From Syntrophales bacterium (GTDB lineage: Bacteria; Desulfobacterota; Syntrophia; Syntrophales; UBA5619), in contig JAQTRB010000067.1 of NCBI GenBank assembly GCA_028712015.1, forward strand, positions 1 to 7,377: a DNA stretch of 7,377 nucleotides, read 5' to 3'. Both the position numbers and the translations under genes were made by a program. The notes below the pieces were generated by a model. The model saw only the letters and a list, made by a program, of their open reading frames with translations, was not told where the DNA came from and made no database searches. Position 1 is the first letter of the stretch, and each line of letters starts with the position of its first letter. Shown piece after piece: positions 1-6,890 of the stretch.

Positions 1-1040
1 GTCTCATTCTCCACAGCTACGCCGTGGGCTTCATGTTCCGGAACGCGGAAGAGGACTGCGCCCTGCATATCGTCCCGATGTTCCATGCCAATGCCTGGGG
101 ATTGCCTTTCGTCAGCGTCATGTCCGGGTGCAAGCAGGTTCTGCCGGGCCGGGAGACGATCAACATGGAAGCGATCTGCAAGGCAATCGCCCAGGAGAAG
201 GTCACCTTCATGGCCGGGGTGCCCACGATCTGGCTGATGCTCTACAACTACCTCGAAGCTGGGGGAAAGCATGATTTCTCGTCGCTCAAGACAATCGTCT
301 CCGGCGGGTCGGCCTGTCCCCGTTTTCTGATGCAAGCCCTGAATGAAAAGTACGGTTTCCCGATCATGCAGGCCTACGGAATGACCGAGACGACGCCGCT
401 GGCGCTCGCCGCGATTCCGAAGGGTTCCATGAAGGAGTTGACCGGGGACGCGCTCTACGACATCAAATCCAGCGCCGGCATCCTCGCGCCGGGTCTCGAG
501 ATGAAGATCGTCAATGAAAAGGGGCGGGAAGTCAAGGCCGATGGGAAGGAATGGGGCGAGCTCCTCTTCCGGGGACCCTGGATCGCAAAGGAGTACTACC
601 GTGATCCGGAACGGTCGAAAACCACGTTTGCGGGGGGATGGCTCCACACGGGCGATGTGGGAACGATCGACGAGGAAGGATACGTCCGCCTGGTCGACCG
701 GACCAAAGATCTCGTCAAAAGCGGGGGCGAATGGATCTCGTCGGTGGATTTGGAGAACCTCATCATGGCCCATCCGGCGATCGCCGAGGCCGCCGTAATC
801 GGCATCCCGCACAGCAAATGGGTGGAGCGCCCTCTGGGCTGCGTCGTCCTCAAACCCGGACAGTCCGTCACGGAAGACGAGCTCAGGACCTTCCTTCAGG
901 ACAAGGTCAAGGCGGCCTGGTGGGTCCCGGACCATTTCGCATTCCTGGACCAGATCCCCAAGACCAGTGTCGGCAAATTCAGCAAGAAGGAACTCCGCGA
1001 GATGGTCGCCAATGGAAAGATCCCCATTCCCATGGAGTGA
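1..1040 (+). CDS. Fatty-acyl-CoA ligase (AMP-forming), C-terminal part, 5' truncated
   Basis: Activates a carboxylic acid, probably a medium- or long-chain fatty acid, to its CoA thioester through an acyl-adenylate, in the cytoplasm. The reading frame is open to the left edge, and the residues before the first GTG (24) read LILHSYA, which fits the family, so that GTG is internal and about 200 N-terminal residues, including the ATP-binding P-loop, lie outside the window. Counting from the GTG codon, ANL-family motifs appear in order: YGMTE at 118-122, the GWLHTGD motif ending in Asp211, the hinge segment DRTKDLVKSGGEWIS at 225-239, and the C-terminal PKTSVGK motif whose Lys318 is the expected adenylation lysine. 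AWWVPD at 298-303 is typical of fatty-acyl-CoA synthetases of the AlkK/DmdB-like group. All visible catalytic motifs are intact. The family is certain; chain length and substrate are not, and a branched, aromatic or methylthio acid is possible. Confidence 0.95.
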   Translation, partial: LILHSYAVGFMFRNAEEDCALHIVPMFHANAWGLPFVSVMSGCKQVLPGRETINMEAICKAIAQEKVTFMAGVPTIWLMLYNYLEAGGKHDFSSLKTIVSGGSACPRFLMQALNEKYGFPIMQAYGMTETTPLALAAIPKGSMKELTGDALYDIKSSAGILAPGLEMKIVNEKGREVKADGKEWGELLFRGPWIAKEYYRDPERSKTTFAGGWLHTGDVGTIDEEGYVRLVDRTKDLVKSGGEWISSVDLENLIMAHPAIAEAAVIGIPHSKWVERPLGCVVLKPGQSVTEDELRTFLQDKVKAAWWVPDHFAFLDQIPKTSVGKFSKKELREMVANGKIPIPME

Positions 1041-1161
1041 ATTTCGACGAAGCGCGCGGATGGAACTGGCCGGTTTCAACGATCTGCATGAATTCCCTTA
1101 TTGGTGAAAATCCCGACACCGAGCCGTAGACAGTGTTATCCGAGAGCGTTTATAAAACCGG

Positions 1162-1195
1162 TTGACAATCTCAAGAAAGTTTTACAAAGTACAAT
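1162..1195 (+). promoter_or_regulatory. Possible sigma70-type promoter for the TRAP genes
   Basis: A perfect TTGACA lies at 1162-1167. Two imperfect -10 candidates follow: TACAAA at 1183-1188 (4 of 6 matches, 15 bp spacer) and TACAAT at 1190-1195 (5 of 6 matches, but a 22 bp spacer). Neither spacing is ideal, so this is a weak call. It rests on the perfect -35 box, the local AT-rich composition and the position about 120-150 bp before the permease start. Confidence 0.3.
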
Positions 1196-1212
1196 CGCTT
1201 TGTCCGAAAGCG
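1196..1212. repeat. 6+6 bp inverted repeat, possible operator
   Basis: CGCTTT (1196-1201) and AAAGCG (1207-1212) are perfect inverted copies around a 5-base centre. The dyad directly follows the TACAAT candidate, where a repressor site or the start of a 5' leader hairpin could lie. There is no T-tract after it, so it is not a terminator. A 6 bp dyad can arise by chance, so function is not established. Confidence 0.35.
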
Positions 1213-1308
1213 TCACCGGATGTAATATTTCAACAGCCCTTACGGATATTCTACGATTCTTTGATGAAGCTCAATGGTTCTTGAACAGTACCCCGGGGAG
1301 GATACTGC

Positions 1309-3246
1309 ATGGCACATCAGTTTGACCCGATCAAAGCCAGGGCCGACGAGATGCTCGCGTCCAAGTCCGAAGAAAAGGCGGCCACTTTTGACGATAAAGA
1401 CAAGTTTTTGAATTTCATCATTCAACTGGGCGGCGCGGGGATCTCCATCTTCATCATCGGCACGATGCTGCTCTTTCCTCTTCCGGCCATGATGCAGAGG
1501 GCTGCCGTCCTGATGCTCAGCTTTCTGGTCATATTTCTGCTGTACCCCATGTTCAAGCGGAACAGAGGATTGAACTGCCTGAACTGGGCATGGGCTATCC
1601 TGGCTGTCGTGGTTTGCGGCTATGTTCTGGTTGATTTCGAGAACCTCGTCAACCGCATGGGCGCCCTCAATACCACCGACAAAATTCTCGGCGGATTGTG
1701 CATCATCATGGTCCTGGACGCCACCCGCCGCGCTATCGGCTGGCCTCTCCCCATCGTCACGATCATCTTTCTACTGTATGCCTATTTCGGCTATCTGATT
1801 CCGGGCAGCTTCGGTCACCGAGGGTATGATGTCCACCGGATCCTGAACCAGATGTACATGACCACCGAGGGGATCTTCGGGATTCCGCTGGGGGTGGTGG
1901 TGACCATCGTTTTTCTGTTCATTCTCTTCGGGGCATTCCTGGACAAGGGCGGCGGCGGCAAGTTCTTCATTGATCTCGCGGTTTCTCTGGCGGGGCGGCT
2001 CCGCGGGGGGCCCGCCAAGATTGCCGTATTGAGCAGCGGCCTCATGGGAATGATTTCGGGAAGCAGCATCGCCAATGTGGCCACAACCGGCACCTTCACG
2101 ATTCCACTGATGAAACGGATCGGATACAAGCCCGAATTTGCGGGCGCCGTGGAAGCCACTGCCTCGACCGGGGGGCAGATCATGCCGCCCATCATGGGGG
2201 CGGCAGCCTTCATCATGGCAGAATTCACACAGACGGCCTATGTGAAGATCATCGTCATGGCGATTGTCCCGGCGACACTCTATTATCTGAGCGTCTATAT
2301 GAATGTTCATTTCGAGGCCTGCCGTACGGGAATGAAAGGATTGCCGGAAAATGAGATTCCCAAGGCATCGGCCGTGCTGAAATACGGTTGGATCTTCATC
2401 CTGCCGGTCATCGGCCTGATTGTCGTCCTGGTCATGGGCTACAGCCCTTCCCGGGCCGCCTTCACCGGTATGGGCTTGATGGTGATCGCCGGCATGTTCA
2501 AGGCATCCTCGCGGCTGACCATCAAGGGATTCTGGGATGTTCTGACCACTGCGGGACGGAATGCGGTGGGGATTGCCGCGGCCTGCGCCTGCGCCGGGAT
2601 AATCGTCGGTACGACGAGCATGACGGGACTTGGCGTAAAACTGGCGATGCTGATCGAATTCTTGGCCGCCGGGAAACTGATTGTTGCCCTGCTTCTGACG
2701 GCGCTGGCTTCACTGATTCTGGGCATGGCGCTGCCAACCACGGCGAATTACATCGTCCAGGCCTCGGTGGCGGCGCCGGCCCTGATCGCCTTGGGCGTGC
2801 CGGTGCTGACGGCCCATATGTTCGTCTTCTACTTCGGTGTCTATGCGGATATCACGCCACCGGTCGCCCTCGCGGCGTACACCGCCGCGGGCATCTCCAA
2901 GGGAGATCCGATGATGACCGGGGTGATCGCCTCGAGAAACGTACTCGTGGGATTCATTATCCCCTTTCTTTTCGTCTATCATCCCGGTCTGGTTCTACAG
3001 GGACCCATCATAGACATTCTGATGATGGTTGTCTCGACAGGATTCAGCGTGGTCGCATTTAGCGCCGCGTTTGGAAATTTTCTCTACAGGAGGTGCCGGG
3101 GCTGGGAACGGGTCGGCCTTCTGATCGCCGCCGTCCTGCTGATCACACCCGGGCTCCTGACGGATCTGACCGGCTTTGTGGTTCTCGCGGCAATCTACAT
3201 CTGGCAAAGACGGACAAATGATGTCCCGCCTGCGACCTTGGCTTGA
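1309..3246 (+). CDS. TRAP transporter fused permease, 4TM/12TM (DctQM-type)
   Basis: Inner-membrane permease of a tripartite ATP-independent periplasmic transporter, driving solute uptake with a sodium or proton gradient and a periplasmic receptor. The 645 residues match the usual length of fused small-plus-large TRAP subunits. After about 33 charged cytoplasmic residues, hydrophobic helices at about 37-57, 63-81, 91-109 and 124-142 form the DctQ-like part. The DctM-like part follows, with signature stretches SGSSIANVATTGTFTIP (250-266), GGQIMPP (288-294), LGMALPTTANYI (471-482) and YADITPPVALAAYTA (512-526). The last 80 or so residues add two or three more hydrophobic segments and resemble the C-terminal DUF3394-type extension of some fused permeases. 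The ATG at 1309 is set by GGGGAGG (1295-1301), 7 bases upstream. The TAXI receptor gene is 148 bp downstream with no terminator between, so co-transcription is likely. The substrate cannot be read from the sequence. Confidence 0.95.
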   Translation: MAHQFDPIKARADEMLASKSEEKAATFDDKDKFLNFIIQLGGAGISIFIIGTMLLFPLPAMMQRAAVLMLSFLVIFLLYPMFKRNRGLNCLNWAWAILAVVVCGYVLVDFENLVNRMGALNTTDKILGGLCIIMVLDATRRAIGWPLPIVTIIFLLYAYFGYLIPGSFGHRGYDVHRILNQMYMTTEGIFGIPLGVVVTIVFLFILFGAFLDKGGGGKFFIDLAVSLAGRLRGGPAKIAVLSSGLMGMISGSSIANVATTGTFTIPLMKRIGYKPEFAGAVEATASTGGQIMPPIMGAAAFIMAEFTQTAYVKIIVMAIVPATLYYLSVYMNVHFEACRTGMKGLPENEIPKASAVLKYGWIFILPVIGLIVVLVMGYSPSRAAFTGMGLMVIAGMFKASSRLTIKGFWDVLTTAGRNAVGIAAACACAGIIVGTTSMTGLGVKLAMLIEFLAAGKLIVALLLTALASLILGMALPTTANYIVQASVAAPALIALGVPVLTAHMFVFYFGVYADITPPVALAAYTAAGISKGDPMMTGVIASRNVLVGFIIPFLFVYHPGLVLQGPIIDILMMVVSTGFSVVAFSAAFGNFLYRRCRGWERVGLLIAAVLLITPGLLTDLTGFVVLAAIYIWQRRTNDVPPATLA

Positions 3247-3342
3247 GGTGTGAACATCCAAACGGTCATTTTCAAATGCAATTGCTCATGACACGCAATA
3301 CGGGGATGAAAAGGGGGTGATCAGAGGCACACGGGAAATTCT

Positions 3343-3369
3343 TTGGTAACGTTCAGTTGTCCATATAAA
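3343..3369 (+). promoter_or_regulatory. Weak candidate promoter before the TAXI gene
   Basis: TATAAA at 3364-3369 is a good -10 match. TTGGTA at 3343-3348 is a 4 of 6 match to a -35 box with a short 15 bp spacer. It could give extra transcription of the receptor, which is needed in excess over the permease. The spacing is not ideal, and the gene may depend only on read-through from the permease. Confidence 0.25.
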
Positions 3370-3381
3370 TCCATTCAATTC

Positions 3382-3388
3382 AAGGAGG
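3382..3388 (+). promoter_or_regulatory. Ribosome binding site fixing a GTG start
   Basis: AAGGAGG, a near-perfect Shine-Dalgarno sequence, lies 6 bases before the GTG at 3395. The next in-frame ATG (3407) would be 18 bases away and would cut the positively charged start of the signal peptide. The GTG is therefore the preferred start. Confidence 0.8.
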
Positions 3389-3394
3389 CGCATC

Positions 3395-4375
3395 GTGAAA
3401 AGATCAATGATAATAAAGCGTTTTCTGTTCGTTCTTTCTGTTTTTCTGATGGTGGGTTTGATTGGGGGACAGGGAATCGGTCTTGCGGCGGATCGGAATA
3501 TCTCTCTCGGCACCGGGGGAATGACCGGAACCTACTACCCTCTCGGTGTGGCCATGGCCAAGGTGTGGTCGGCTGCCGGCATCGGCATCAACGTCGGCGC
3601 GGAAGCGACGGGAGGCTCCGTTGAAAATGCCCGATTTATCAAAGGCAAGACCATGGAGGTCGGTTTTGTTGAATCGTTGATTGCCGACTGGGCCTACCAG
3701 GGACAGGAGATGTTCAAGGGGAACAAGGTGGAAAATATCCGCGGTTTGATCTCCCTCTATCCCAATACGATGCAGACGGTCGTCAAGGCCGATTCCGGCA
3801 TCAAATCCTATGCCGATTTGAAGGGGAAAAAGGTGTCTTGCGGCATCCAGGGCAGCTCCAGCGTCCTCAACATGAAAATCGTCCTGGAAACATACGGCAT
3901 CCCCTTTTCCGACATCAAAGCCCAATACCTGTCTTATGGGCCGGCGATGGAGCTTCTGAAGGACGGCCAGGTCGATGCCGTTCTGGTCGATGCGGGCGCG
4001 CCCAACTCCGCGATCATCGACATCTCCACCCAGCACAAAATCAAGATCCTGTCGATCGATCGCGCCAATATCGTCAAAATCGTCCAGAAATATCCTTTTT
4101 TCTCGAGTGCGACCGTCATTCCGAAGGGAACGTACAAGGGGGTGGAGGAGGACATCGTAACCACAGGATCCCTGGCAACCCTCTGCATAGCGGCGGAGAT
4201 GCCGGATGATCTGGTTTACAGGATGGCCAAAACCCTGATTGAGAAAAAGGCGGAAGTGGCCAAGGGGCACCCCAAGGGAAACGATATCAATCTGAAAACA
4301 GCCATCGACGGATTTTCCATTCCGATCCATCCGGGAGCGTTGAAATACTACAAGGAAAAGGGCGCGGTCAAATAG
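3395..4375 (+). CDS. TAXI-family TRAP transporter solute receptor
   Basis: Periplasmic substrate-binding protein that captures a solute and delivers it to the fused TRAP permease encoded upstream. The 326 residues are normal for the family. A signal peptide is clear: a basic start (KRSMIIKR), a hydrophobic core at about 9-28 and probable cleavage near the LAA at 30-32; no lipobox cysteine is present. The mature protein begins with the family hallmark LGTGGMTGTYYPLG (38-51), continues with ATGGSVENARFI (71-82) and the DLKGKKVSCG segment (141-150), and ends with the conserved HPGALKYYKEKG (312-323). TAXI receptors are paired with 4TM/12TM fused permeases, which is the arrangement here, though the permease gene comes first. 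The few characterised members are reported to bind glutamate/glutamine or similar carboxylates, but the ligand here is unknown. A strong terminator follows the stop codon. Confidence 0.95.
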   Translation: MKRSMIIKRFLFVLSVFLMVGLIGGQGIGLAADRNISLGTGGMTGTYYPLGVAMAKVWSAAGIGINVGAEATGGSVENARFIKGKTMEVGFVESLIADWAYQGQEMFKGNKVENIRGLISLYPNTMQTVVKADSGIKSYADLKGKKVSCGIQGSSSVLNMKIVLETYGIPFSDIKAQYLSYGPAMELLKDGQVDAVLVDAGAPNSAIIDISTQHKIKILSIDRANIVKIVQKYPFFSSATVIPKGTYKGVEEDIVTTGSLATLCIAAEMPDDLVYRMAKTLIEKKAEVAKGHPKGNDINLKTAIDGFSIPIHPGALKYYKEKGAVK

Positions 4376-4407
4376 CGGCCGATGATTGACCGAAATACCG
4401 AAAACGC

Positions 4408-4441
4408 AAAACACCCGGCCGGAAACGGTCGGGTGTTTTTT
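4408..4441 (+). terminator. Rho-independent terminator after the TAXI gene
   Basis: An 11 bp stem (4411-4421 with 4426-4436, one G-T wobble at 4418/4429) is closed by a GAAA tetraloop (4422-4425). It is followed by an unbroken run of six T at 4436-4441. AAA at 4408-4410 can extend the stem against the T-run. This is a textbook intrinsic terminator 30-60 bases after the TAXI stop codon, separating the transporter unit from the aminotransferase gene. Confidence 0.92.
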
Positions 4442-4492
4442 CCGGACAGGCCGGAACGTGAAAATTGATCGATCCTCATCGAGGTACCCCTG

Positions 4493-5746
4493 ATGAATAT
4501 TCAACCATTGCTTTCCCGCCGGATGAGGGGACTCAAGCCGTCCCCGATCCGCAAGCTGAACCCGATCATGCGAATGCCGGGCATGATCTCCCTGGGAGGC
4601 GGTTATCCGAACGTCAAAACCTTTGTCTTCGAATCCCTGGACGTCGTTTTCAAAAGCGGAGCCCGATTTACGATCCGAGATCAATCCATGGATCTGGCAT
4701 GTCAGTACGGCCCAACCGATTTCCATGCGGACTTGAAGCCTCTGATCCTCCGCTGGCACATCGGCAAGGATGGCGTGGACCTCAAGGCGGACCAGGTCCA
4801 AATACTCAACGGCGCGCAGGAAGGCTTGCATATGATGGCCTACCTGTTCGCCAACGAGGAGGACAGCGTGGTTGTCTCGGAACCGACCTACCCGGGCGCC
4901 CTCGGAGCCTTTCGGGCATTCACCGAAAATTTCATTTCCGTCCCCCTGGACGATCAGGGGATGATGACGGCCGAGCTGGAGAAAATTCTGCGGAAGAGGC
5001 AGGCCGCCGGAGAAAGGATGCCCAAGTTCATCTATGAGGTCCCCAACGGTCACAACCCGGCCGGCGTCTCCCTCGTTCCGGACCGCCGCCGGCATCTGCT
5101 GGAGATCGCCGCACGTTACCGGATCATGATCCTGGAAGATGATCCCTATCAACTGATTCGGCTCGAAGAAGGTCGAGATCCGGCTCCCACCCTACAATCC
5201 ATGGACCGGGAAAATTTGGTCGTCCGTCTGGACAGTTTCTCGAAAATCTTTGCCCCGGGGCTCCGTCTGGGTTACGTTTCGGGACCCGCCGATGTGATCG
5301 GCTGTTTCCAACTCTACAAGCAGGGTGCGAACATCCACACGAGCGCCATGGATCAGTCGCTCCTGACGGGATTTCTGGCGAATCACACCCAAGAGGCGTT
5401 CCGCGCGATGATTCGGGAAAACTGCCGCATCTACCGGCGGAACCGGGATGCCGTCCTGGAAGCCGCCCGGAAGCATCTCCCCGCGGACATCCGGTACCAT
5501 ATTCCGCAGGAGGGAATGTTCCTCTGGTTCGAGATGCCCGAGGGATTCGATGCGGACCGTATGGTCGAGCAGGATGGCGTAAAGTTGGGCGTTCTGCTGG
5601 TCCCCGGAAGCGGTTTTTCAACGACCGGCGGTTTGAAAAACTTTATGCGAGCCAGTTTCAGCATGATCGATCCGGAACAGATCGAAGAGGGGCTGATCCG
5701 TTTCGCCGGAATGATCAAACGGGAAAGAGAACGGATCAGCCACTGA
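4493..5746 (+). CDS. PLP-dependent aminotransferase, class I/II (LysN/ARO8-like)
   Basis: Cytoplasmic fold-type I aminotransferase that moves an amino group between an amino acid and a 2-oxo acid using pyridoxal phosphate. Its 417 residues match stand-alone enzymes of the 2-aminoadipate/aromatic aminotransferase group; no GntR-type DNA-binding domain precedes the catalytic domain, so it is not a MocR regulator. Visible features are LNGAQEGLHMM (105-115, cofactor phosphate region), PNGHNPAG (184-191, with Asn188), EDDPY (215-219, Asp217 and Tyr219 contacting the cofactor), SFSKIFAPGLRLGY (248-261, Lys251 forming the Schiff base) and FMRASFS (384-390, Arg386 binding the substrate carboxylate). 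All key residues are present. The ATG start has only a modest GAGG (4481-4484), 8 bases upstream. The gene stands between the terminator at 4408-4441 and the SOD gene. The substrate (2-aminoadipate, aromatic, branched-chain or other) cannot be decided. Confidence 0.93.
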   Translation: MNIQPLLSRRMRGLKPSPIRKLNPIMRMPGMISLGGGYPNVKTFVFESLDVVFKSGARFTIRDQSMDLACQYGPTDFHADLKPLILRWHIGKDGVDLKADQVQILNGAQEGLHMMAYLFANEEDSVVVSEPTYPGALGAFRAFTENFISVPLDDQGMMTAELEKILRKRQAAGERMPKFIYEVPNGHNPAGVSLVPDRRRHLLEIAARYRIMILEDDPYQLIRLEEGRDPAPTLQSMDRENLVVRLDSFSKIFAPGLRLGYVSGPADVIGCFQLYKQGANIHTSAMDQSLLTGFLANHTQEAFRAMIRENCRIYRRNRDAVLEAARKHLPADIRYHIPQEGMFLWFEMPEGFDADRMVEQDGVKLGVLLVPGSGFSTTGGLKNFMRASFSMIDPEQIEEGLIRFAGMIKRERERISH

Positions 5747-5901
5747 TCTCGAAAAAACTGCAAAACGGGCATTGTCGATCCGCATCCTCAGAGAGAAGAA
5801 CCGGATCCGGGCGGATGCATACAGCTTCATGTTTTTCTGGTAAGATAGCGGAAGGAATGATAGAATCGCACCCAAATTTTATCGAGAAAGGAGACGAATC
5901 G
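5747..5901. other. Intergenic region before the superoxide dismutase gene
   Basis: A 155 bp gap with no convincing terminator for the aminotransferase. It contains a 10 bp palindrome CCGGATCCGG at 5801-5810 and possible -10 boxes TAAGAT (5841-5846) and TAGAAT (5861-5866). No matching -35 box was found at normal spacing, so the promoter is unresolved. No Fur-type or other recognisable operator was seen. Confidence 0.4.
5887..5893 (+). promoter_or_regulatory. Ribosome binding site fixing the SOD start
   Basis: AAAGGAG ends 8 bases before the ATG at 5902. It selects this ATG over the in-frame ATG at 5815, which would add 29 residues with no counterpart in known iron SODs and has no good ribosome binding site. 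Confidence 0.85.
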
Positions 5902-6492
5902 ATGATATTGTTACCCGAATTGCCGTTTGCCAAGGATGCCTTGGCGCCGGTCATCAGCGCCAACACCCTCGATTTTCATCACGGCAAGCACCACAAGGCC
6001 TATGTGGACAACCTGGGGAAACTGATTGCCGGAACCGATTTGGCCGATGCCGATCTGGAGACCATCATCAAGAAGGTCGCCGGTGATCCCTCCAAGGCGG
6101 GGATCTTCAACAACGCCGCCCAGGTTTGGAACCATTCCTTTTACTGGAAGTGCCTCAAGGCGGGAGGTGGCGGAAAGCCGACCGGCGCCGTCGCGGCAAA
6201 GATCGACGCCGCCTGGGGAAGCTACGAAAAGTTTGTTGAAGAGTTGAAAAATGCCGGCGTGACACAATTTGGCAGCGGATGGGCTTGGCTCGTCGGCGAC
6301 GGCGGTCAACTGAAAATCACGAAAACCGCCAATGCGGACACTCCCATGGCACACGGCGTAAAACCGCTTCTCACCCTCGACGTCTGGGAGCATGCCTACT
6401 ACCTCGACTACCAGAACAGACGTCCCGATTATCTGGACGCGGTGATCGCGAAGCTGATCAACTGGGATTTCGTGAACGCCAACCTCGGTTGA
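5902..6492 (+). CDS. sodB: Superoxide dismutase, iron type
   Basis: Cytoplasmic enzyme converting superoxide to oxygen and hydrogen peroxide. The 196 residues and the start MILLPELPFAKDALAP align well with E. coli SodB. The four metal ligands are His26 (DFHHGKHH), His78 (QVWNHSFYW), Asp160 and His164 (LDVWEHAYYLDY). Tyr34 occupies the conserved second-sphere position. Gln74 in the N-terminal NNAAQVWNH stretch, together with Ala145 where manganese enzymes carry glutamine (TANADTP), is the iron-type signature. No signal peptide is present. The start is set by the Shine-Dalgarno sequence at 5887-5893. A stable hairpin follows the stop codon, so the gene is probably transcribed alone or ends its transcript. 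Metal preference is inferred from residues and could be cambialistic. Confidence 0.97.
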   Translation: MILLPELPFAKDALAPVISANTLDFHHGKHHKAYVDNLGKLIAGTDLADADLETIIKKVAGDPSKAGIFNNAAQVWNHSFYWKCLKAGGGGKPTGAVAAKIDAAWGSYEKFVEELKNAGVTQFGSGWAWLVGDGGQLKITKTANADTPMAHGVKPLLTLDVWEHAYYLDYQNRRPDYLDAVIAKLINWDFVNANLG

Positions 6493-6500
6493 TTCTTTTC

Positions 6501-6532
6501 AGCGGGCGGAGGTGCAATACCTCCGCCCTGCT
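6501..6532 (+). terminator. Hairpin after sodB, probable terminator
   Basis: A perfect 10 bp stem (6504-6513 with 6519-6528) has a 5-base loop. Past a single bulged T (6529), three more pairs can form (6501-6503 with 6530-6532). The T-tract after it is poor (CTTCT), so it may terminate only partly or protect the 3' end of the sodB transcript. Confidence 0.65.
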
Positions 6533-6640
6533 TCTGCCGAAGCCGATCTTTCACCGAATGTTTTTGTCTCCGGAAATGTTGTCTCGGAAGATCGATTCGA
6601 GGTTCTTTCCGGGTTTCATTTTTAAGCGGGAGGATTCGTC

Positions 6641-6829
6641 ATGAGATGCAACGTCGGGAAAACGGATCGCATCATCCGGGTCATCATCGGGCTGGCCATC
6701 ATCTGGGCCGGGTTTTATTATGAGGAGTGGTGGGGGCTTATCGGCATCATCCCGCTGGTGACCGCCGCCATCGGCTACTGCCCGGCCTACACTTTCTTTC
6801 GATTCTCCACCTGCAGAAACAACGACTGA
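6641..6829 (+). CDS. DUF2892 (YgaP-like) small inner-membrane protein
   Basis: A 62-residue protein of the DUF2892 family, related to the membrane part of E. coli YgaP. The start RCNVGKTDRIIRVIIG (2-17) is the family signature. Two hydrophobic segments follow, at about 11-26 and 31-49, joined by a short turn rich in aromatic and acidic residues (YYEEWW, 26-31), predicting a small helical hairpin in the inner membrane. GYCPAY (45-50) is also characteristic. Cysteines stand at 3, 47 and 58. The ATG has a good GGGAGG (6628-6633) 7 bases upstream. The rhodanese domain of YgaP is absent, as in many stand-alone members. It lies between sodB and radC. The biochemical role of stand-alone members is unknown; a thiol or sulfur-related role is only a guess from YgaP and the cysteines. 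Confidence 0.88.
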   Translation: MRCNVGKTDRIIRVIIGLAIIWAGFYYEEWWGLIGIIPLVTAAIGYCPAYTFFRFSTCRNND

Positions 6830-6890
6830 CACGGTTCCGCTGAAGGAGAGGAACTTCTTGGATCCATAACGTCATGCGTCGGGGCGCGAC

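Larger units (their letters stand above)
1041..1308. other. Intergenic region before the TRAP permease gene
   Basis: A 268 bp stretch that is visibly richer in A and T than the flanking genes. It holds no convincing gene: the short frame at 1101-1325 has no family resemblance and runs into the permease start. No clear intrinsic terminator is seen after the acyl-CoA ligase. The right half carries a consensus TTGACA box, a 6+6 bp inverted repeat at 1196-1212 and a small palindrome (GTTC-TT-GAAC, 1277-1286). The region therefore probably holds the promoter of the transporter genes. Confidence 0.6.

Noticed and set aside
24..26. GTG at 24 as the true start of the acyl-CoA ligase
   Set aside because: The frame is open to the left edge with family-like residues before it, and a complete enzyme needs about 200 more N-terminal residues.
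1101..1325. A 74-codon + strand frame between the ligase and the permease
   Set aside because: Low-complexity match to nothing recognisable, no ribosome binding site, AT-rich intergenic composition, and overlap with the permease start.
1310..1325. TGGCAC followed by a TTTGA, resembling a sigma54 promoter
   Set aside because: The -12 element does not match TTGC, and the site lies inside the first codons of the permease gene.
1771..2310. Minus-strand frames inside the TRAP permease gene
   Set aside because: They are shadows of a gene with clear family motifs along its whole length and show no motifs of their own.
3404..5152. A 582-codon open frame on the minus strand across the TAXI gene, the terminator and half of the aminotransferase gene
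   Set aside because: It is codon-aligned with both + strand genes, which happen to share a frame, and it stays open because they avoid TTA, CTA and TCA codons. Its product is rich in Asp, His, Arg and Gly with no family motif, and it crosses a strong terminator and two well-supported genes.
5815..5901. A 29-residue N-terminal extension of the superoxide dismutase from the upstream ATG
   Set aside because: Known iron SODs begin at the position of ATG 5902, which has a good Shine-Dalgarno sequence; the extension resembles neither a signal peptide nor any family sequence.
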